Shown in pieces: positions 1 to 5,567 of a stretch of DNA of 5,744 nucleotides. The notes under the pieces were generated by a model. It saw only the letters and a program-made list of their open reading frames with translations. It had not been told where the DNA came from and did not search any database. Numbering within the stretch: the first letter of the stretch is position 1; each line of letters opens with the position of its first letter. The stretch spans positions 1-5,744 of the forward strand of contig JALTHV010000403.1 in NCBI GenBank assembly GCA_027004315.1, read 5' to 3'. Origin of the DNA: Deltaproteobacteria bacterium. Its GTDB lineage: Bacteria; Desulfobacterota; Dissulfuribacteria; Dissulfuribacterales; UBA3076. A program made the position numbers and the translations under genes.

Positions 1-61
1 ATACGAGGTAAAGATACATCTGTCATCTTTTGGCTTGAGCTTTTTCTCGTTTCCAGGCTCT

Positions 62-120
62 GCCTCTATTTACCTCACCAAAACCCTCTCCCCTGAGGGA
101 GAGGGCAGGGTGAGGGAGGC
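62..120. repeat. Purine/pyrimidine-rich palindromic repeat in E0
   Basis: The inner stem pairs CCCTCTCCC (84-92) with GGGAGAGGG (97-105) around a four-base CTGA loop. An outer arm pairs CCTCACC (73-79) with GGTGAGG (109-115), and GCCTC (62-66) can pair with GAGGC (116-120) across a bulge. The same palindrome recurs at 1084-1132. Palindromes of this CCCTCTCCC type are familiar intergenic repeats in many bacterial genomes. On the transcript it would form a strong hairpin upstream of cooC, but there is no T-tract after it, so intrinsic termination is not supported. Confidence 0.75.
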
Positions 121-193
121 GAAAGTATATTGGGAAAAGAAGCACCATGTGATCAGTTACCAAAATGGATGCCCCAACTTATTGAGAAATTAC
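62..193. mobile_element. Degenerate MITE copy (E0), right end recognisable, upstream of cooC
   Basis: This non-coding stretch is a diverged relative of element E1 (1050-1220). Both contain the same CCCTCTCCC/GGGAGAGGG hairpin. A 32-nt stretch at 130-161 matches 1158-1189 at 29 of 32 positions and includes the subterminal word TGATCRGTTAC. The right end at 177-193 matches the 17-bp terminal repeat of E1 and E2 at 16 of 17 positions. No left terminal repeat is convincing: by comparison with E1 it should start near position 36, where only a vague TTCTC...CCAGGC resemblance is seen. The left boundary given is therefore just the start of the hairpin arms. The bases after the right end (CTTAGATT) have no matching copy upstream, so no target duplication is visible. 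It is probably an old, decayed insertion, and it is too short to encode anything. Confidence 0.65.
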
Positions 194-269
194 CTTAGAT
201 TTTACTAATTGTCTAATTTTAAGTTGATTATAGCCAGCTAATGTCATTGTAATTTAGAAAGGTCCTTAA
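194..269 (+). promoter_or_regulatory. AT-rich leader of cooC with ribosome binding site
   Basis: This short AT-rich stretch lies between the E0 right end and the cooC start, so it must carry whatever local promoter cooC has. A TTGTCT at 208-213 and a TATAGC at 228-233 resemble -35 and -10 boxes, but they are only 14 bp apart, which is too close for a good sigma70 promoter. No promoter is therefore claimed. The sequence AGAAAGGT (256-263) sits seven bases before the ATG and is a reasonable Shine-Dalgarno site; it supports the chosen start. Confidence 0.45.
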
Positions 270-1064
270 ATGTATCAGACCAGTTCACGCCCTAAAAGAG
301 CCAAGGTCCTTGCTATGGCAGGAAAGGGCGGCACAGGGAAGACTACTATCTGTGCCCTTCTTATCAAGTACTTGGTAGAAAGGGGACAGACCCCTGTGCT
401 GGCCGTGGATGCCGATGCCAATGCCAACCTCAATGAACTCCTGGGCCTCTCAGTAGAGACCTATATTGGAGAGCTAAAGGACCGCATGAAGACAGAGACC
501 CCTCCAGGCATGACCAAGAGAGACTATATGGAGATATATATAAATCGTGCCATCATAGAGGCCAACGGCTTTGACCTTGTCGTAATGGGACAGCCTGAAG
601 GCCCTGGTTGTTACTGCATGGCCAATTCTATCCTGGCAGAGGTAATGGAGGGGCTGGCCCAGAGCTACCGCTATATCTTAGTAGATAATGAGGCCGGAAT
701 GGAGCACCTGAGCCGCCTAAATCTCCGGAAGATACATATCTTATTTGTGGTGTCAGATCCCTCCTCCCGGGGCGTACTCACTGCAGCACGTATTGCTGAC
801 CTTACAAAGTCATTAAAAGTAGAGGTGGGGCATAAGGTACTCATAGTAAACAGGATGCCGAATAATTTACCTGCAAGGCTGGAAGACCAGATACAAGAGG
901 TTGTGAAAAAGACGGATCTCCTGTTTGGGGGCTATGTCCCGGCAAGTGAGAGGATATTCCAGAGCGAAATTCAGCAGGAGTCCCTGTTAAATCTCCCGAC
1001 CGATACGGATGTAGTGCAGACCACACAACAAATTTTTGATAAATTTTTTGTAACTTCTCAATAA
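270..1064 (+). CDS. cooC: CooC/AcsF-type nickel-insertion ATPase for CO dehydrogenase
   Basis: This 264-aa protein is a MinD/SIMIBI-class P-loop ATPase of the CooC family. That family uses ATP-driven dimerisation in the cytoplasm to help load nickel into the active-site cluster of CO dehydrogenase, or acetyl-CoA synthase for the AcsF branch. Visible motifs are the deviant Walker A GKGGTGKTT (residues 18-26, signature lysine K19), DADAN (47-51), the CooC hallmark GPGCYC with the metal-binding Cys pair C114 and C116, and the switch-like DNEAGMEHLSR (139-149). Length is normal for the family. The ATG at 270 has a good ribosome binding site; an internal ATG at 315 would start right at the P-loop and remove its first beta strand, so it is less likely. 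The last four residues VTSQ and the TAA stop lie inside the left terminal repeat of element E1. No CODH or ACS gene is in the window, so CooC cannot be told from AcsF by context. Family assignment is firm; the exact client enzyme is inferred. Confidence 0.93.
   Translation: MYQTSSRPKRAKVLAMAGKGGTGKTTICALLIKYLVERGQTPVLAVDADANANLNELLGLSVETYIGELKDRMKTETPPGMTKRDYMEIYINRAIIEANGFDLVVMGQPEGPGCYCMANSILAEVMEGLAQSYRYILVDNEAGMEHLSRLNLRKIHILFVVSDPSSRGVLTAARIADLTKSLKVEVGHKVLIVNRMPNNLPARLEDQIQEVVKKTDLLFGGYVPASERIFQSEIQQESLLNLPTDTDVVQTTQQIFDKFFVTSQ
1042..1049. repeat. Left target-site duplication of E1 (degenerate)
   Basis: AATTTTTT directly precedes the left terminal repeat of E1, and AGTTTGTT at 1221-1228 directly follows the right one. 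They agree at 6 of 8 positions. Taken alone this is weak, but E2 next door has a perfect 8-bp duplication at the same relative positions, so a decayed 8-bp duplication is the simplest reading. This copy lies inside the cooC coding sequence. Confidence 0.5.
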
Positions 1065-1220
1065 GTCCTGGCAATACAGTGTTCCCCCTTACCCAAACCC
1101 TCTCCCCTGGGGGAGAGGGCAGGGTGAGGGGGTTAGCCTTGTAGGGATAAGAGCATGTTGGAAAAAGAAGCACCCTGTGATCGGTTACCAAAAAGAAGCC
1201 TCCACTTATTGAGAAGTTAC
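1050..1220. mobile_element. MITE E1, 171 bp, probably IS66-mobilised
   Basis: The element is bounded by perfect 17-bp inverted repeats, GTAACTTCTCAATAAGT at 1050-1066 and its reverse complement at 1204-1220. It has no coding capacity. The core contains a large purine/pyrimidine palindrome (1084-1132). The subterminal word TGATCGGTTAC (1178-1188) lies 32 bp from the right end and is also found near the ends of E0 and E2. Flanking 8-bp sequences agree at 6 of 8 positions. IS66-family elements typically start 5'-GTAA and duplicate 8 bp, so a full-length IS66 relative acting in trans is the likely transposase source; that link is inference. The insertion lies across the 3' end of cooC and supplies its stop codon. 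Confidence 0.8.
1084..1132. repeat. CCCTCTCCCC palindrome inside E1
   Basis: CCCTCTCCCC (1098-1107) pairs with GGGGAGAGGG (1110-1119). An outer arm at 1084-1094 pairs with 1122-1132 through 11 positions including one wobble pair, separated from the inner stem by a small AAA/CA internal loop. The structure begins about 20 nt after the cooC stop codon, so it would cap the 3' end of the cooC transcript. It lacks a following T-run, so it could protect the 3' end or terminate with help from a factor, but it is not a standard intrinsic terminator. Confidence 0.75.
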
Positions 1221-1233
1221 AGTTTGTTAGGGG

Positions 1234-1241
1234 CATTCACA
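1234..1241. repeat. Left target-site duplication of E2, CATTCACA
   Basis: CATTCACA abuts the left terminal repeat of E2, and an identical CATTCACA at 1444-1451 abuts the right terminal repeat. Both copies sit exactly at the element boundaries. A perfect 8-bp direct repeat at both edges of a terminal-inverted-repeat unit is the expected mark of transposition, and its intactness suggests a fairly recent insertion. Confidence 0.88.
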
Positions 1242-1443
1242 GTAACTTCTCAATAAGTTCTGGCCTAACCGTTCGCGTCTCCGGCCAGCGGTAGCTTTTT
1301 TCAGGGTTTCAGTGCGGATTAATAGGCAGAGTGCCCTGATCTTGTGCATCAAGCGATGCTCCTGAAACCCTGAAAAAAGTTACCGCTGGCCGGGGGGAAT
1401 ATGATCGGTTACATCGAAGTGCCAGGACTTATTGAGAAGTTAC
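1242..1443. mobile_element. MITE E2, 202 bp, same ends as E1 but a different core
   Basis: The terminal repeats are GTAACTTCTCAATAAGT (1242-1258) and its exact complement (1427-1443). The similarity extends to 22 of 23 bp, and the right end is identical over 23 bp to the left end of E1. A perfect 8-bp duplication flanks the unit. The core is unrelated to E1: it is dominated by a 32-bp inverted repeat (1281-1312 with 1362-1393), and TAACCG (1266-1271) pairs with CGGTTA (1406-1411). The whole unit could thus fold into one long interrupted hairpin. The subterminal word TGATCGGTTAC is at 1402-1412, 31 bp from the right end. There is no open reading frame of note. GTAA ends plus 8-bp duplication fit IS66-family mobilisation in trans. 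The insertion is 4 bp beyond the kinase stop codon, between two convergent genes. Confidence 0.87.
1281..1393. repeat. 32-bp inverted repeat (long hairpin) in the E2 core
   Basis: The arms 1281-1312 and 1362-1393 are complementary at 31 of 32 positions. The one exception, G1294 opposite T1380, still pairs as G-U in the + strand RNA. The 49-nt loop contains a second small hairpin, GCATC (1346-1350) with GATGC (1355-1359). Read-through transcription from cooC or the kinase would give a very stable RNA hairpin. Neither strand has a T-tract directly after the stem, so a standard intrinsic terminator is not evident. Blocking convergent transcription or stabilising 3' ends are possible side effects. 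Confidence 0.88.
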
Positions 1444-1451
1444 CATTCACA
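1444..1451. repeat. Right target-site duplication of E2, CATTCACA
   Basis: This is the identical partner of 1234-1241, directly after the right terminal repeat of E2. It lies four bases beyond the stop codon of the histidine kinase on the opposite strand, so the kinase reading frame was not disturbed. Confidence 0.88.
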
Positions 1452-1455
1452 GCTC

Positions 1456-4209
1456 CTAAGAACTGGGTTCGCTGTCCAGGGCCTGCCGGACCTTACAGAG
1501 TAATTCTTTTATCTTGTAGGGCTTACTGATAAAAGGCAGATTATCCTTGCGCAGCATTTCAACCTCTTGATTATTTGAGCCATAGCCGCTGCATAATAAT
1601 ATATTGATCCCAGGATTGATTTTCTTGAGCTTCGCATAGGCCTGTCTGCCATTCATTCGCGGCATAACCATGTCCATGAGCACAAGGTCAATATTATGTC
1701 CAAATGCACTGTAGATATGTACGGCCTCGGCCCCGTCCTTGGCCAGCATCACTCTGTATCCATAGGCAGACAGGATTTCCAAGGCCAGTTCCCTGACAAT
1801 TTCCTCGTCATCAACTACCAGGATAGTCTCTGACCCGGTCTGGGCCTTGCTTTCTGGAGGTCTCTCTATCTGCTCTTCTGCAGTGTCCGCTACAGGGAAA
1901 AAGAGGTAAAAGGTGGTCCCTTGCCCCACTTCGCTGTCTACATCGATATACCCTCCTATACCCTTCAGGATACCATAGACCATGGCAAGCCCCAGGCCAG
2001 AGCCCTTTCCCACCTCTTTGGTGGTAAAGAAGGGATCAAATATCCGGTCCTTTACCTCAGGCCTGATACCCATCCCTGTATCCATGATACTTATGCATAC
2101 ATAGCGTCCAGGACCTGCCAGGATGCCGGGGTGTTTAGTGTGCATTTCACTATATTCGGTCTCCTTGGTGACCAGCATCAGATGTCCGCCATCAGGCATA
2201 GCATCTCTGGCATTGAGACATATATTGAGAATGACCTGCTGAAGCTGAGTAGAATCACACTTGACTAAAGGAAGATCTTCCTGAAGAGAAAATTCTGCCT
2301 CTATATTCTTGGGCAAAGAACTCCTCAGAAGTTCCATGGTCTCTTTTATGATTTCATTAATAGAGGCTATCCGGGGTTCCCCCGGGGAAGAACTATGGCG
2401 GCTGAAGGCCAGGAGCTTTTTCACCAGGTCTGCGGCCTTCAGCCCAGAGCGCTCGATAATATCTGAGTAACGTCCTATCTCAGACCCAGGATCCACTTTC
2501 TGTTTCAGAAGCATCGTGTATCCCAAGATGCCAGTAAGTATGTTGTTGAAGTCATGTGCTATGCCCCCGGCCATGGTCCCTATGGATTCAAGCTTCTGGG
2601 CCTGCAACAATCTGGTCTCAAGGCACTTTTTTTCTGTCAGATCGGTCAACATAGCCAGGCTACCGCTGTATTCATTATCTTTTGTCATGATAGGGACACT
2701 GCTGAGTAAAACACTTACAGACTTACCTGCCCTTCCCTGCAAGACAATCTCCTCCCTGGCCATTTCCCCTCTCATATTCTTTATGAGGACCTGAAGGAGT
2801 ATCTTTTTCTTCGATTTATCGACCAGAGAGTATACATTCTGATCCAGCAGGTCCTTATAGCCCAGCATCTTCCCCAGATATTGGTTGGAAAATTTGATAG
2901 TTCCATCCTCATCCAGGATCCAGATACCCTCGTTGACATTTTCCACGATCCCACGATACTTGCGCTCCGAGTCTTCCAGTCTCTTGTAGAGATTTGCATT
3001 CTCAAGTGCCATGGCGATATGGTTGGCAAAACTGGTGAGGAAATTCGTGTCAATATCCCTAGTAAAGGCCTTGTTCCTGATGTTATCTCCCACCATAATG
3101 CCGACTATTTGGCCCCGTATCGCTATCGGTACCAGGATAAAGGCCTTTGGCTTTAGCCTCTTTAAGATAGGGTTTTGGGGATTAAGAAACATCTTGTTTA
3201 CATCTTCAACCAAGACAGGCCTCTTTCCCCTGGCAGCCCGTGCAATAATATTATTTGCCTTGGTCAGGGGGACCTGATAGTCTTTGAGGTCTGAAAGAAT
3301 AGCTGGTTCCACCCCCACCGCATGGATCAGCCTCAGATTATTTGCCTTCTTATCCAGCAGAAATATCCCTGCCCTGTCGAGGTGAGCTACCTCCAGGAGG
3401 CGCTTGAGTATCAGGTCCAGGAGCTCTTTTAGTTTAAGTGTAGACAGGATGGCCGTGCTGGATTCCTGAAGGATAGTGAGTTGATTTACCTTCTGCTGCA
3501 GGTCCTGGTTGAGCCGATAGACCTGGTTATATTTTTCCCTGAGGATCTCCTTATCTCTTTCAAGTTCCTCCCTACTATTTTGAAATACCCTCCATGGCGT
3601 GAATACCATGGAATAGAGGCATTTGATCCTGTTCTGGGATTCCCACTGGAGGTGGTATTCACAGTAGTCATCACCCCTAAAGAAACACTTGGTCTCTATC
3701 AGGCTGCACGGTGGAAGCCCCCATATCACAGGGACTGCCTGATAGACGCCTTTATTCATCAGACAAAAATCGCGGCTGAGGGGGATATCTTTTACCCAGA
3801 TTAGACGCACTATGGCAGTGTTAGGGGAAGAAGTTATCAGCTCTATCTTTTTGGTCTTATTGAAGTAGTCATTTACCTTCTGGATCTGTCTCATTACCTT
3901 GGCAGGGTTTCCGAATCCATAGAGTATGATCCTCTGGATATAGCCTAAATGCTGCTTTAAGATGGAGTTATAGCCTATTTTATAGGCTGCATCCTCGTCG
4001 TCCAGGATCCTCCTGGCCCTCTTATACAGCTCTATCATCAGACTGGAAGAGATCCAGTTATTCGGATCGCAAAGAAAGGCCTTTGGGTCAGATATACCGG
4101 CCATTTCCGGCCCAAGGTCCTTAAAGAGTGCGGCTAATCTCCCAGGGTCCTCGCCTTCTATATATTTAATGATAGCAAGAGAATTAATACAGCTATTGTG
4201 TTTTTCCAT
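1456..4209 (-). CDS. Cytoplasmic hybrid histidine kinase (sensor, GAF, PAS, HPK4 kinase, receiver)
   Basis: This 917-aa protein has no membrane segment or signal peptide, so it should sense a cytoplasmic cue. In order it has a ~210-residue N-terminal sensor with a Cys-containing KCFFRGDDYCEYHLQW signature (C175, C183), reminiscent of V4R-like ligand-binding modules; a coiled coil (about 212-250); a GAF domain (about 250-405); a second short helix; a PAS domain (about 415-530); a dimerisation/phosphoacceptor domain with GGIAHDFNNIL (His552); and a catalytic ATPase domain with N-box NICLNARDAM (N666), DTGMGI (D710), FDPFFTTK and GSGLGL. Last comes a receiver domain (about 796-911) with acidic pair D800/D801, phospho-acceptor D846 in LVLMDMVMP, S874 and K896. 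The AHDFNNIL box is typical of NtrB/FixL-like (HPK4) kinases. All catalytic residues are present. There is no output domain, so a phosphorelay through a partner is expected. The stimulus is unknown. The ATG has only a weak ribosome binding site (GTGAG about 10 nt upstream). It converges on cooC and is divergent from the acyltransferase. Confidence 0.95.
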   Translation of the reverse strand: MEKHNSCINSLAIIKYIEGEDPGRLAALFKDLGPEMAGISDPKAFLCDPNNWISSSLMIELYKRARRILDDEDAAYKIGYNSILKQHLGYIQRIILYGFGNPAKVMRQIQKVNDYFNKTKKIELITSSPNTAIVRLIWVKDIPLSRDFCLMNKGVYQAVPVIWGLPPCSLIETKCFFRGDDYCEYHLQWESQNRIKCLYSMVFTPWRVFQNSREELERDKEILREKYNQVYRLNQDLQQKVNQLTILQESSTAILSTLKLKELLDLILKRLLEVAHLDRAGIFLLDKKANNLRLIHAVGVEPAILSDLKDYQVPLTKANNIIARAARGKRPVLVEDVNKMFLNPQNPILKRLKPKAFILVPIAIRGQIVGIMVGDNIRNKAFTRDIDTNFLTSFANHIAMALENANLYKRLEDSERKYRGIVENVNEGIWILDEDGTIKFSNQYLGKMLGYKDLLDQNVYSLVDKSKKKILLQVLIKNMRGEMAREEIVLQGRAGKSVSVLLSSVPIMTKDNEYSGSLAMLTDLTEKKCLETRLLQAQKLESIGTMAGGIAHDFNNILTGILGYTMLLKQKVDPGSEIGRYSDIIERSGLKAADLVKKLLAFSRHSSSPGEPRIASINEIIKETMELLRSSLPKNIEAEFSLQEDLPLVKCDSTQLQQVILNICLNARDAMPDGGHLMLVTKETEYSEMHTKHPGILAGPGRYVCISIMDTGMGIRPEVKDRIFDPFFTTKEVGKGSGLGLAMVYGILKGIGGYIDVDSEVGQGTTFYLFFPVADTAEEQIERPPESKAQTGSETILVVDDEEIVRELALEILSAYGYRVMLAKDGAEAVHIYSAFGHNIDLVLMDMVMPRMNGRQAYAKLKKINPGINILLCSGYGSNNQEVEMLRKDNLPFISKPYKIKELLCKVRQALDSEPSS

Positions 4210-4325
4210 CCAGGATTATCTCACTACATTTTTATGGATGCATCTTTTTATTAGATTTTGAATTTAAAGAAAGAGGAATGCCTAAAAAAAGACAAAATCC
4301 CAGGCCAAATGCTACAAAACTGTAA

Positions 4326-4353
4326 ATTATAGTTATACTTTTGAAACTTACAA
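4326..4353 (-). promoter_or_regulatory. Sigma70-like promoter for the histidine kinase
   Basis: On the minus strand, TTGTAA (4353-4348) is followed after 16 bp by a perfect TATAAT (4331-4326). The -35 box matches the consensus at 4 of 6 positions and the -10 box at 6 of 6. Transcription would start near 4319 and give a leader of about 110 nt before the kinase ATG. The AT-richness of the spacer raises the chance of accidental matches. Confidence 0.45.
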
Positions 4354-4440
4354 CCAGCCTATAATCATAAAATACACGTAATTTCCTTAACCCATTACAT
4401 CTAATCTGGAAGGAGGCCAATTCTCTCCGCGATAATCTGC

Positions 4441-4460
4441 TACCAGGCATGGTAAATGCT
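4441..4460 (+). promoter_or_regulatory. Sigma54-like (-24/-12) element overlapping a small palindrome
   Basis: The sequence CAGGCATGGTAAATGCT (4444-4460) has GG at 4446-4447 and GC at 4458-4459 with the exact 10-bp spacing needed for RpoN promoters. It matches most of the YTGGCACGRNNNTTGCW consensus, differing at the T before GG, at the C after GGCA and at the first T of TTGC. Transcription would start near 4470, about 105 nt before the acyltransferase. The palindrome TACCA-GGCA-TGGTA (4441-4454) overlaps the -24 region and could be an operator or coincidence. No upstream activator site was recognised. Confidence 0.33.
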
Positions 4461-4558
4461 GTCTATTCTGAATTTCTATAAAGGATATAGTAAATCAATC
4501 TAAAAGCCGATACCTAACTATAAATAAGATCTTTTTTCTGAAAAATTAACAAAAAACT

Positions 4559-4568
4559 AGGAGGAGGT
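4559..4568 (+). promoter_or_regulatory. Very strong Shine-Dalgarno site of the acyltransferase
   Basis: AGGAGGAGGT ends six bases before the ATG at 4575 and is a near-perfect complement to the 16S rRNA 3' end. It fixes this start codon firmly. It is clearly stronger than the sites of the other two genes in the window, so efficient translation of the acyltransferase is expected. Confidence 0.9.
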
Positions 4569-4574
4569 AGTATT

Positions 4575-5549
4575 ATGTACACTAAGTCAAAGGTCTTGAA
4601 TCTCGGTCTAAGTCAGTTCCTTCAGCTTTCCTTTAATGTCAAATTGACCCAGTTGTTACCCCTGATATGCCTGCGCATATATCTCTATTCCCTGGGCATC
4701 TTCTATTTTTCGTTAAAGCGGGCAGAGAGGATAAAGATAGCGCTGTGTCTGGACTATGTCCTGAGACCTTATCTCAAGGTCCCTCAATTTTACCTGAGGT
4801 CAGTTAAGACCTTTCAAGGGATCATCGACCATTACTGTGAAAAGCTGATAATGGCCCATAGGCCTCTATCTGAAATGATGGATTTCTTGCGCCGGCATCT
4901 GCGGGTTACAGGCCAGGGATATCTGGATAGACTTGCAGAGAGTGGCAAGGGAGGCATTCTCGTCACTGGTCACTTCGGAGCAGTAGAATTTCTTCCCTTA
5001 ACACTGGCAATGAAGGGCTATAAGGTTGCAATGATATCTCGATTCAAGACAAAGAAGTTAAGGGAAGAACTCATGAAGAGGGCAGAGAAGACCGGCGTCA
5101 TCTTGATAGACGCAGATGAACCCAATGTGGCATTCAGGGCACTTAAGGCCATAAAGAGCGGGAGGATACTCATCACTGAATGTGACGAATTCTCAGAATG
5201 GCGTCCGCACCACAGCGAACAGGTCTCTGTTTTTGGCCACAGAGTGTCACGGGACAAGACCCTGGACTTCTTTTATCGCAGGGCCAAGGTGCCGGCATTT
5301 ATGGGACTTATAAGGCGTGAAAAGAGGGGATTCACCCTATCCATTGATTTTCTTGCAGACGGTTATAAAGATATATCTCTGGCCGCAAAGGCATGGGAAA
5401 AACTCGAGGGCTACATACTCAAGTATCCCCAGCAGTGGTATCAATGGAAGGGTGCTGCGGCTCAGCTTGCTGAATATATAATGCAGGATCAAAGGTATAA
5501 AAGACGGAGAGTTCAGTATATACTGGCCCCGCGGCCTGATTTTTCATAA
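4575..5549 (+). CDS. LpxL/HtrB-family lipid acyltransferase
   Basis: This 324-aa protein belongs to the bacterial lipid A biosynthesis (LpxL/HtrB/MsbB) acyltransferase family, which transfers fatty acyl groups onto lipid A precursors at the cytoplasmic face of the inner membrane. Seen here are an N-terminal hydrophobic anchor (about residues 24-46) followed by basic residues; the catalytic HX4E motif in TGHFGAVEF (H133, E138) after a beta strand; the second block DADEPNVAFRALKAIKSGRILI (179-200); and a C-terminal YPQQWYQWKG (284-293) that matches the family's P-x-QW-x-W motif. Family members are usually near 300 residues, so length fits. Differences from classical LpxL, such as TECDE (201-205) and a basic KRRR tail (309-312), leave room for a different acceptor, for example another glycolipid or a secondary-metabolite lipid. 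It stands alone, with no lipid A genes nearby. The family is clear; the substrate is not, so no gene symbol is given. Confidence 0.85.
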   Translation: MYTKSKVLNLGLSQFLQLSFNVKLTQLLPLICLRIYLYSLGIFYFSLKRAERIKIALCLDYVLRPYLKVPQFYLRSVKTFQGIIDHYCEKLIMAHRPLSEMMDFLRRHLRVTGQGYLDRLAESGKGGILVTGHFGAVEFLPLTLAMKGYKVAMISRFKTKKLREELMKRAEKTGVILIDADEPNVAFRALKAIKSGRILITECDEFSEWRPHHSEQVSVFGHRVSRDKTLDFFYRRAKVPAFMGLIRREKRGFTLSIDFLADGYKDISLAAKAWEKLEGYILKYPQQWYQWKGAAAQLAEYIMQDQRYKRRRVQYILAPRPDFS

Positions 5550-5567
5550 TATGGCCGGGGTCAAAGT

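Larger units (their letters stand above)
4210..4574. other. Divergent AT-rich intergenic spacer
   Basis: This 365-bp spacer separates the start of the histidine kinase (leftward) from the start of the acyltransferase (rightward) and should hold promoters for both. A sigma70-like promoter faces the kinase (4326-4353), a sigma54-like site faces the acyltransferase (4444-4460), and an interrupted palindrome TACCA-GGCA-TGGTA lies at 4441-4454. A 72-codon minus-strand frame (4232-4450) with one hydrophobic stretch also falls here. It has no ribosome binding site and contains the kinase promoter, so it is not called. No RNA gene or riboswitch was recognised. Confidence 0.7.

Noticed and set aside
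36..60. Left terminal repeat of E0
   Set aside because: TTCTC and CCAGGC words occur near the expected place but cannot be aligned to the 17-bp repeat without many mismatches and gaps.
1..269. tRNA or riboswitch upstream of cooC
   Set aside because: No cloverleaf, CCA end or known aptamer core was seen; the only clear structure is the E0 palindrome.
841..1236. 131-codon open frame on the minus strand over the cooC 3' end and E1
   Set aside because: It overlaps cooC antisense, and its middle (PLTLPSPPGERVWVRG) is just the translation of the CCCTCTCCCC palindrome, a well-known source of spurious proteins.
1281..1393. Intrinsic bidirectional terminator at the E2 hairpin
   Set aside because: The stem is strong but no T-tract follows it on either strand; the T6 run lies inside the stem. 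Only a non-canonical effect is possible.
62..1443. CRISPR array, suggested by repeated sequences at 62-193, 1050-1220 and 1242-1443
   Set aside because: Copies are few, unevenly spaced and separated by a gene; they carry terminal inverted repeats and target duplications, which fits MITEs and not CRISPR repeats.
1921..3804. Several plus- and minus-strand open frames of 60-115 codons inside the kinase gene
   Set aside because: All are shadows of a kinase frame that carries complete, correctly ordered domains and catalytic motifs.
4232..4450. 72-codon minus-strand frame with one hydrophobic stretch upstream of the kinase
   Set aside because: There is no ribosome binding site before its ATG, it lies in AT-rich spacer, and it contains the best promoter candidate for the kinase. 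A small membrane protein cannot be fully excluded, but nothing positive supports it.
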